Part shown: piece by piece, positions 1 through 5,914 of the stretch
How the letters are laid out: every line of letters starts with the position of its first letter
Position numbering within the stretch: position 1 is the first letter of the stretch
NCBI GenBank assembly: GCA_910585395.1
Contig: CAJUCK010000086.1
Coordinates: forward strand, 281 to 8,155
DNA from: an uncultured Lachnospiraceae bacterium
Lineage (GTDB): Bacteria > Bacillota > Clostridia > Lachnospirales > Lachnospiraceae
Reading direction: 5' to 3'
Length of the DNA stretch: 7,875 nt
Position numbers and translations under genes: made by a program
Notes under the pieces: generated by a model
What the model was told of the DNA's origin: nothing
The model's input: the letters and a program-made list of their open reading frames with translations, nothing else
The model's database searches: none

Positions 1-1230
1 TTCTATTTGTTTTTCCTGGTTATTATGGGAATTCCTGTAATGACTATGGAATTTGCTGTAGGACGTGCCAGTAGAAAAAGCATTATCCGCAGTTTTCAAG
101 AACTGGAGAAACCAGGGCAGAAATGGCATCTTCACGGGTATCTGGGTATGGCAGGAAATTATCTTCTGATGATGTTTTATACTACTGTGGCAGGATGGAT
201 GCTATACTACTTTTATCAGATGCTTACTGGAAAATTTCAGGGGAAAGATTCACAACAGGTAGGTCAAATGTTTGAAGATATGCTTGCAAGTCCCCTAGTA
301 CTGGCTGCGGCTATGATTATCATTGTGGCTGCGGGAATTTTTATTTGTTCTGTTGGTCTGCAGAATGGTGTTGAACGAATCACAAAAATTATGATGAGTC
401 TGCTCCTTGTTATTATCATTATTCTTGCTGTTCACAGTATGACTTTAAAAGGCGGGATGGAAGGATTAAAATTCTATCTGCTTCCCGATTTTAAGCGCAT
501 GAAAGAAGTTGGAATTCTGGAAACAATTACAAATGCAATGAACCAGGCATTTTTTACACTGAGCCTGGGAATTGGATCTATGGGAATTTTTGGCAGCTAT
601 ATTGATAAAAAGCGCGGACTTTTAGGTGAGTCTGTAAATATTGCCGTTCTGGATACTTTTGTGGCGCTGGTTTCCGGACTGATTATTTTCCCCACCTGTT
701 TTGCATTTGGCATCAGTCCAGATCAAGGACCAGGACTGATATTTGTCACATTGCCTAATATTTTCAATGGGATGCCTGGAGGACAGATCTGGGGCACATT
801 ATTTTTTGTATTTATGGCTTTTGCTGCATTCTCTACGATACTGGCTGTATTTGAAAATATTATTTCCTGCGGTATGGATCTGTTTCATTGGAGCAGGAAG
901 AAATCGTGTCTCATCAATCTTGTGGTGATTATGGTTTTATCTTTGCCCTGTGTATTTGGTTATAATCTGTGGTCTGCGATCCAGCCTTTGGGGGCCGGAA
1001 GCACAATTTTAGATCTGGAAGATTTTTTGGTAAGTAATATGATACTGCCAATTGGATCTCTTTGTTATCTTCTGTTCTGTGTTACACGGTTTGGCTGGGG
1101 ATTTGAGAACTATCAAAAAGAAGTAAATACTGGGAAAGGGCCGAAAATGCCTGCCTGGGTTCGAATTTATGCAGCATATATACTGCCTATATTATTGTTG
1201 TTCTTGACTATCAGAGGCATGATACGATAG
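1..1230 (+). CDS. NSS-family sodium-dependent amino acid transporter, 5'-truncated
   Basis: Inner-membrane symporter that would import a small solute, probably an amino acid, using the sodium gradient. The frame is open from base 1 and ends with TAG; the TTG at 7 is not the true start, because the visible part begins in transmembrane helix 2 (GIPVMTMEFAVGR, about residues 10-22 counted from base 1). Family members have roughly 50-70 residues before this, including helix 1 with the sodium and substrate contacts, so that part lies outside the window. Other family marks are FFTLSLGIGSMGIFGSY (about 184-200, helix 6 region), AFAAFSTILAVFENII (about 273-288, helix 8, where Ser-Thr is expected to help bind sodium) and GSTILDLEDFLVSNMILPIG (about 333-352). 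Roughly ten hydrophobic helices are visible. The C-terminus is short, as in bacterial 11-helix members. It converges on the operon of the opposite strand. Family assignment is firm; substrate cannot be told. Confidence 0.93.
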   Translation, partial: FYLFFLVIMGIPVMTMEFAVGRASRKSIIRSFQELEKPGQKWHLHGYLGMAGNYLLMMFYTTVAGWMLYYFYQMLTGKFQGKDSQQVGQMFEDMLASPLVLAAAMIIIVAAGIFICSVGLQNGVERITKIMMSLLLVIIIILAVHSMTLKGGMEGLKFYLLPDFKRMKEVGILETITNAMNQAFFTLSLGIGSMGIFGSYIDKKRGLLGESVNIAVLDTFVALVSGLIIFPTCFAFGISPDQGPGLIFVTLPNIFNGMPGGQIWGTLFFVFMAFAAFSTILAVFENIISCGMDLFHWSRKKSCLINLVVIMVLSLPCVFGYNLWSAIQPLGAGSTILDLEDFLVSNMILPIGSLCYLLFCVTRFGWGFENYQKEVNTGKGPKMPAWVRIYAAYILPILLLFLTIRGMIR

Positions 1231-1241
1231 ATATGTTTTTA

Positions 1242-1288
1242 AGCAAAACTGGCCGCCACAGACAATGATGTGGCCGCCAGTTTTTGCT
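1242..1288. terminator. Bidirectional intrinsic terminator between convergent genes
   Basis: An inverted repeat pairs 1242-1260 (AGCAAAACTGGCCGCCACA) with 1269-1288 (TGTGGCCGCCAGTTTTTGCT) around an 8-base loop. The G/C-rich core has one mismatch, and there is one bulged base in the A/T flank. On the + strand the core is followed by TTTTTGCT; read on the - strand the A-tract becomes TTTTGCTT. It sits 12 bp after the stop of the NSS transporter and 36 bp beyond the flippase stop, so it can serve both convergent transcripts. The rest of the 93-bp gap shows nothing else recognisable. Confidence 0.85.
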
Positions 1289-1323
1289 ATCTCAACTTTC
1301 ATCCGGTAATATTTTATTTTTTG

Positions 1324-2979
1324 TTACATTACATGTAGTTTCTTTCCAATCTTAATCAGTAGATTTCCCATAGGGAAATTCATTAATTCTTTTTCCCGCA
1401 GCCCACGCAGCAGCAAAAGCAAAAAGAAATAAACAAAGGCGCCAACAATAATAGATATTGGGGTTGCGGCGGCATTGATGTGTAAAGTCATCATCAGAAG
1501 CTGATATACACCATATACTACGCCGCCCATGACGGCGGCACAGATGCTTGGAACCACAAAAGTGCGCTTAATTTCCTGCCGGTAACGGAGGTATTTTCGA
1601 ATGGCAAGCCCATTTAAGATGCACATCAAAAATGAGAAAAAGGTATTTGCCCAGACAACTGCATAAATATTTAAATCCAGTCCATACATCAGCGCGGCCA
1701 GGACGCCCATATGTAAAACTAATGTGATGGCTGCATTTTTTACTGGTATATTCATACGATTAATACCCTGCAGAATTCCGTTACTCAATGTGGACAGAGA
1801 GTAAAATATGATAGAAACCGCTCCAATCTGCATCATATGTTCAGTCATTTTACGGCTGTCTTGAAATAAAAGCTGCAATATTGGAGAGGCGAGAACGCCC
1901 ATACCCACTGCACAGGGGATTGCAATTACCATGATAAACCGTATAGAATATGCTACTTTCCGCTTTACATCAGGAATATTTCTTGAAGCAAATGCTGTGG
2001 AAAGGCTTGGAACTGTAGAGGCAGCCAAAGAAGATGCAATGGCAATAGGGACGTTGGTTAATACCTTATATTCTCCTACGTATATTCCCCACATGGTACT
2101 GTAATCTTTCGCTTTATAACCCTGCATATGAGCAATCTGTTTAAATACGCTAGTGTCCAAAAATGAAGTAATATTGTAAATTGTAGTACTTAGAAGGACC
2201 GGAAGAATTGTAAGAAGCAGCACGCTGAAAATTCTGCCGTAACTTTCCATTTTCTGGTCCCTGTCTCTGGTAAACATCTTTCGATAAATTGGACGGTATA
2301 TTAAAAATACTAATAGCGTAAATAAAAGTGCTGCCAGAGCCCCCGCTCCTGTACCAAAGGTACCGCCGGCGGCACCGTAAGCTTCTGCGTATGTGGCAGG
2401 ATTGCCAAGTACGGCTCCGATTTTAGTACCATACTGGTACAGCATATATGCCATCCATACGCTGAATGCTGCATTGATGATCTGTTCTAGAAGCTGTGAA
2501 ATTGCACTGGGCATCATTGTACCCATACCCTGGAAAAATCCCCGAACTACCCCCAGCAGCGCCACAATCAGCAGTGTAGGGGCTAAAACGCGCAGCGCAA
2601 AGATACTTAATGGGGTTTTTACAATATAAGTAGTTATAAATCCTGCTCCAAAGTATACTACAAGTCCGGCAGCTGTCCCGGAAATGAAAGCAAATATCAT
2701 GGCGCCTTTGAAAATGCGGTATGCATTTTTACGCTGACCGCCTGCCACTCTTGCTGAAACCAGTTTCGATACTGCCACCGGCAGACTGTACGATGAGATT
2801 AACAGTAAAATACTGTAAATCTCCATAGCAGTTCCATAATAATCATTTCCAATATCACCGATAATGGATTTTAAGGGAATCCGATACAGTAATCCTATAA
2901 TCCGGCTGATAATAGATGCAATAGCCAGAATGGATCCCTGTACCAAAAAATTGGATTCACTTTTATTCGTTTTACTCAT
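1324..2979 (-). CDS. MurJ/SpoVB-like lipid flippase (polysaccharide biosynthesis protein, MOP superfamily)
   Basis: Predicted 551-residue integral membrane protein of the MviN/MurJ-YtgP-SpoVB branch of the MOP exporter superfamily. These proteins move lipid-linked cell-wall or polysaccharide precursors across the cytoplasmic membrane; in Bacillus, YtgP is a MurJ-type lipid II flippase and SpoVB acts in spore cortex synthesis. Family marks seen are the N-terminal SRIIGLLYRIPLKSIIGDIG (25-44) with arginines R26 and R33 in helix 1, LPVAVSKLVSARVAGGQ (66-82), VRGFFQGMGTMMPSAISQLLEQI (145-167), and the second-half helix with NGILQGINRMNIPVKNAA (400-417). About 14 hydrophobic segments span the chain and the length is typical. 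The ATG at 2979 has GAGGG (2986-2990) six bases upstream. It is the last gene of the - strand operon, 22 bp after the DUF3048 lipoprotein gene. A Gly/Ala-rich cytoplasmic or periplasmic-side loop lies at about 195-215. Whether it is the main lipid II flippase or a sporulation or other polysaccharide paralogue cannot be decided here. Confidence 0.9.
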   Translation of the reverse strand: MSKTNKSESNFLVQGSILAIASIISRIIGLLYRIPLKSIIGDIGNDYYGTAMEIYSILLLISSYSLPVAVSKLVSARVAGGQRKNAYRIFKGAMIFAFISGTAAGLVVYFGAGFITTYIVKTPLSIFALRVLAPTLLIVALLGVVRGFFQGMGTMMPSAISQLLEQIINAAFSVWMAYMLYQYGTKIGAVLGNPATYAEAYGAAGGTFGTGAGALAALLFTLLVFLIYRPIYRKMFTRDRDQKMESYGRIFSVLLLTILPVLLSTTIYNITSFLDTSVFKQIAHMQGYKAKDYSTMWGIYVGEYKVLTNVPIAIASSLAASTVPSLSTAFASRNIPDVKRKVAYSIRFIMVIAIPCAVGMGVLASPILQLLFQDSRKMTEHMMQIGAVSIIFYSLSTLSNGILQGINRMNIPVKNAAITLVLHMGVLAALMYGLDLNIYAVVWANTFFSFLMCILNGLAIRKYLRYRQEIKRTFVVPSICAAVMGGVVYGVYQLLMMTLHINAAATPISIIVGAFVYFFLLLLLRGLREKELMNFPMGNLLIKIGKKLHVM

Positions 2980-2985
2980 AGAAAT

Positions 2986-2990
2986 CCCTC
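2986..2990 (-). promoter_or_regulatory. Shine-Dalgarno of the flippase gene
   Basis: GAGGG on the - strand, six bases before the ATG at 2979. It lies inside the 22-bp gap after the lipoprotein stop codon and supports this start; there is no room for a separate promoter. Confidence 0.75.
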
Positions 2991-3001
2991 AGTCAAGCCT
3001 T

Positions 3002-4132
3002 TTATTCTTCTGTTGCTCTTGCCGCAGATAATTCTTCCTCTGTTGCAAAGACACCAAATCGATCCTGGTAATTGTTGCGTGCGATACATACCCAGGTTTT
3101 GCCCTGATTGATAGTAATCTCATTTCCAGCTTCATCAAAATAACGTGCTGGAGAATCTTCATTTGCTTTCGTCCAGGTTACCTTTTCCATCTTTCCATTG
3201 GTAATATACCAGCCTTCGCCTCCGGAAGTAGTATTGATATCCAGATAGCCGTTTTCATCTTTCTTGGACCAGTCGCAGTACTGTATCAAGATATTTTTTA
3301 CTGCAAGCTGTTTTTCATTGGCGCCGTCAATCTGTTTGTCTTTAAATTCATAACGGTAATACAAACCATCTTCGCTGTTGTAGACAAACCATGGTTTATT
3401 TACAAAATATCCTGGGCTCACCACCAGGGCGTCTTCTCCCGTAAGCTGTACCTGCGTATCATCATCAGCAAACTGATAATGCCCGCTGTAAGTGTCAGCA
3501 ATTTCTGTACGGTAACCTTTCTTTTCAATACCAGCATTAATGCCCTCTTCACTGATAAATGCGTTGTGCGGCGCTTTACGGTTGGTATCGCGATAGAACA
3601 TAATGGTTTCAAGCTCAGAATCCATGCCGCTTAAGTTGTGCACGTCGTCTCTTGCGAGAATAGGTTCTGCATAAACAGCCTGTCCGTAATGTGTGTAAAG
3701 AGCATCAAATTCTCTGGCAAAGTAAATAAAATAATGACGGCAGCTCCTGACTGAGCCAATCTTCTCAAGACCACTGTAATCCTGAAATATTGCCATGAGG
3801 CGTGTATAAGAACCTTCTACAGGAACTTCATAAATAACATCTGCTGAAGAGATACCATATTGAGGAAGTGCGTCTGAGGTATTTCCAATCATGACGGCAA
3901 GAGGTCTTTTTTTGGCAAGTTCTTCATCAATCCACTCTCCGGTAAGGTAACTCTTTGCCATCCCTTCATGAGTGTCTTTCGGTTCTTCTGGCTCTGGTTC
4001 TTCCTCTGGCTGCTCTACCTCTTCCTTAACTTCTACTTCTGGTTCCTTTTCTTGTTCTTCTTTCTTTTTACCGCAGCCGGCTGTGGCAAATACGCAAGCT
4101 GCCAGCAGTAGACAGATCATTCGTTTTTTCAT
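3002..4132 (-). CDS. DUF3048 (YerB-type) lipoprotein
   Basis: Predicted 376-residue lipoprotein anchored on the outer face of the membrane. The signal peptide is MKKRMICLLLAACVFATAGC, with the lipidated cysteine at residue 20; the -3 position is Thr rather than the usual Leu. A Glu/Lys/Pro-rich acidic linker follows (about 22-55). The first DUF3048 domain then runs from about 63 to 205, with RPLAVMIGNTSDALPQYG (76-93), SADVIYEVPVEGSYTRLMAIF (96-116), IGSVRSCRHYF (125-135), and KAPHNAFIS (186-194). The C-terminal DUF3048 domain occupies about 235-363, ending with GKTWVCIARNN and a short acidic tail. The biochemical function of this family is not established; the best-known relative is B. subtilis YerB. 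The ATG at 4132 has a strong GGAGG seven bases upstream. It lies 25 bp after ybeY and 22 bp before the flippase gene, which suggests an envelope role but does not prove one. Confidence 0.92.
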   Translation of the reverse strand: MKKRMICLLLAACVFATAGCGKKKEEQEKEPEVEVKEEVEQPEEEPEPEEPKDTHEGMAKSYLTGEWIDEELAKKRPLAVMIGNTSDALPQYGISSADVIYEVPVEGSYTRLMAIFQDYSGLEKIGSVRSCRHYFIYFAREFDALYTHYGQAVYAEPILARDDVHNLSGMDSELETIMFYRDTNRKAPHNAFISEEGINAGIEKKGYRTEIADTYSGHYQFADDDTQVQLTGEDALVVSPGYFVNKPWFVYNSEDGLYYRYEFKDKQIDGANEKQLAVKNILIQYCDWSKKDENGYLDINTTSGGEGWYITNGKMEKVTWTKANEDSPARYFDEAGNEITINQGKTWVCIARNNYQDRFGVFATEEELSAARATEE

Positions 4133-4139
4133 GATAATT

Positions 4140-4144
4140 CCTCC
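4140..4144 (-). promoter_or_regulatory. Shine-Dalgarno of the DUF3048 lipoprotein gene
   Basis: A perfect GGAGG (TTTGGAGGAATTATC before ATG on the - strand) seven bases upstream of the start at 4132. It fixes the start so that the signal peptide is complete, and it fills most of the 25-bp gap after the ybeY stop. Confidence 0.85.
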
Positions 4145-4157
4145 AAATTTTATTATT

Positions 4158-4652
4158 TTATCTTAAAATTCCCATATAATTCAAAATCTTATTCTGCTTT
4201 TCTTCCATTACTGCAGCTTCTTTTTGAGTCATATGGTCATAACCAAATAAATGTAACATACTGTGGAGAATCAGAAATGCATATTCTCGTTTCTCGCTAT
4301 GTTCAAAGCGTTCTGCCTGTTCTCTTACTTTGTCTGTGCATAAAACAATATCACCCAGCAGCGCCTCACCAGTATCAGGATTAAAATTATCTTCATCTTC
4401 CTCCAGATGTGAAAAGTCTCCTGGCGATGGATAGGCAATCAATGGAAAAGAAAGAACATCCGTGGGGGCATCAATCTGGCGATGTTCCAAATTGATTGTG
4501 TGAATTTCTTCTGCCGAGACAAGAAGCAGGCTTACTTCTGCTTCATAGGGAAAATTTTCTTCTCTGATTGCTTCCTCTATTACTTTTTGAGCAAGTATTT
4601 TATAATCAAATTCAAAAGAAACTGCCGCTGCCTCTTCTAATATGAGCGTCAA
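4158..4652 (-). CDS. ybeY: Endoribonuclease YbeY (rRNA maturation factor)
   Basis: Zinc-dependent single-strand endoribonuclease of the UPF0054 family, needed for 16S rRNA 3'-end maturation and ribosome quality control in the cytoplasm. The 164-residue protein carries the metal motif H130-SMLHLFGYD-H140, with ligands H130, H134 and H140; Ser replaces the Gly usual after the first His, a variant that seems common in clostridia. The conserved HRQIDAPTDVLSFP (57-70) holds R58 and the TDVLSFP loop, and LLGDIV (98-103) follows. Between them is an acidic insert (about 72-97) that is absent or much shorter in E. coli YbeY. The start is a TTG at 4652, overlapping the TGA of the upstream HD-like gene; no in-frame ATG occurs near it, and a GGAGG lies ten bases upstream. 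The N-terminus from TTG reads like that of other clostridial YbeY proteins. Translation is probably coupled to the gene before it. Confidence 0.95.
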   Translation of the reverse strand: MTLILEEAAAVSFEFDYKILAQKVIEEAIREENFPYEAEVSLLLVSAEEIHTINLEHRQIDAPTDVLSFPLIAYPSPGDFSHLEEDEDNFNPDTGEALLGDIVLCTDKVREQAERFEHSEKREYAFLILHSMLHLFGYDHMTQKEAAVMEEKQNKILNYMGILR

Positions 4653-5914
4653 AACATTTTCGCCTCCTTTATAAGATAATCCCTGATTTTGAGAAACATA
4701 TTCATACTGAATCCTGATTTATCATACAATCCCGCAGCAGAATTTTCATTCAATGTCTGATAGACAAGAATATCTTGATTCCAGGAACTGGAGAGCATCG
4801 TCTTGTCCAGTACGTCAAATTTTCCCACTACACTATCCACAATATGAACAACGGCAGATTCTATGGTAGAGGGAAGTTTTTTCTCTCCATAGTATTCTTC
4901 TAAAATTGCAACAATCTCCCTGGGAAGGCTGTTGCTCTTTGCAAGGGCGACACCATTTTCCACATAAGGTTCTCCTTCCATTCTGCCCAAACGATAATAA
5001 AATCCTCCTGCTGCTGCGATATAAGGATCTGCCCCTATCAAGCTGGCACAGTTTTTGGATAATTCAGATACTTTCCTCGCATGAAGATAATCCGTAGAGG
5101 AATATTCTTCAACTGCACGCACAAGCTCGAAATTTTCAGAGAGAATTTTTTGCATTTTTTTCTCTATGGGCACAGGATTCTGAAGCCATCCAGCAAGTTT
5201 CTGGTATAAAATCCCAGACAAGAATGCAGATAAAATACCATTACACAATCCATAGATTAACACATTCAGCTCCAATTGACCAGTCTCAAGATAGGAAAAT
5301 ATCATAATACTTCCAAAAGTAAATAAAAACAAGAAAAACATTTCCCAGCGATAATACTCTTTTCTGCGTAAAATTGACAGGGCAAGGCAGCCGCAAAGCA
5401 AGAGAAGCAAGTCAGACAGCATCACAAAAATGTTTCCCTGTCCACAAATGGCATATACAGATGCATGAAAGATTCCAGCAGCCATTCCAAAAAAAGGACT
5501 TGCAGTCATGCTCATTACAAAGGAAAGAAGCAGCACAGGTCTTGCAAATTCTGGCAAAAACAAAAATAAGACTGCTGCTATACAGGAGCTGCCATGGCAA
5601 ATGGCAAGGCGCAGATAATTTCCGATTTTTTCATAAAACCAATCCTGCTGATTTCGGTACAATTCCATTCCAGAGAGAAACAATACCGAATAGAACACTC
5701 CAAGAAACAGAAGAACGGCAAAACGGTCTTCTGTCTGTCCACTGATGACACCGCAAGCTCCACTTTCTAAAACAGTACAAACGCCAATTATGAAAATCAG
5801 AAGCTTTCGGTGTCGAAATTCATATTCCTGTTTAAGGCTGCTGCCGCCGATATCTGTTTTTTTCCCGTTTTTTCTCTCTGCTTCCTTTTTTCTCGTGTTT
5901 TTCATAATCTTCAT
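4649..5914 (-). CDS. Seven-helix membrane protein with degenerate HD domain, in the pgpH (yqfF) position
   Basis: 421-residue protein with a Lys/Arg-rich N-terminus (1-37), about seven hydrophobic helices (roughly 38-58, 65-83, 100-120, 126-158, 162-182, 191-208, 216-240) and a cytoplasmic HD-like domain (about 255-421). Its place between phoH and ybeY and its architecture match PgpH/YqfF, the membrane HD phosphodiesterase that breaks down c-di-AMP. PgpH has about 700 residues with a large extracellular domain after the first helix; that domain is absent here. Aligning by eye, H278 (LHARKV) and D360 (HIVDSVVG) are kept, but the His-Asp pair is Y307-R308 (FYYRLGR), the next His is Y317 (PYVENGVALA) and the His-His pair is Y341-Y342 (EEYYGE). 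A metal-dependent reaction is therefore unlikely; a sensory or scaffolding role is inferred. Starts are ATG 5914 or ATG 5905, both inside the end of phoH and both with only a weak AAAGG (5918-5922) upstream. No later ATG fits. Confidence 0.8.
   Translation of the reverse strand: MKIMKNTRKKEAERKNGKKTDIGGSSLKQEYEFRHRKLLIFIIGVCTVLESGACGVISGQTEDRFAVLLFLGVFYSVLFLSGMELYRNQQDWFYEKIGNYLRLAICHGSSCIAAVLFLFLPEFARPVLLLSFVMSMTASPFFGMAAGIFHASVYAICGQGNIFVMLSDLLLLLCGCLALSILRRKEYYRWEMFFLFLFTFGSIMIFSYLETGQLELNVLIYGLCNGILSAFLSGILYQKLAGWLQNPVPIEKKMQKILSENFELVRAVEEYSSTDYLHARKVSELSKNCASLIGADPYIAAAGGFYYRLGRMEGEPYVENGVALAKSNSLPREIVAILEEYYGEKKLPSTIESAVVHIVDSVVGKFDVLDKTMLSSSWNQDILVYQTLNENSAAGLYDKSGFSMNMFLKIRDYLIKEAKMF
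4663..4667 (-). promoter_or_regulatory. Shine-Dalgarno of ybeY, deciding a TTG start
   Basis: GGAGG on the - strand within the end of the upstream gene, ten bases before the TTG at 4652. It is five bases from an ATG at 4657, but that ATG is in the upstream gene's frame and is followed by TTT TGA, so it cannot start ybeY. This makes TTG the only sensible start for ybeY. Confidence 0.7.

Noticed and set aside
7..9. TTG as the start of the transporter gene
   Set aside because: It falls within helix 2 of the NSS fold; helix 1, which is essential to the family, must lie before the window.
2351..2376. GTACC-AAA-GGTAC and a near-palindrome GGTACCGCCGGCGGCACC
   Set aside because: It lies inside the flippase gene and encodes a Gly/Ala-rich loop; GGC/GCC codons explain the symmetry and there is no T-tract.
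3972..4166. Ser-rich open frame on the + strand
   Set aside because: It is the antisense reading of the Glu/Pro-rich linker (GAA read backwards gives TTC/TCT), not a gene.
5374..5745. 123-residue open frame on the + strand
   Set aside because: It is antisense to the membrane-helix region of the HD-like gene; the Gln/Lys/Ser-rich product looks like a reverse reading of hydrophobic codons.
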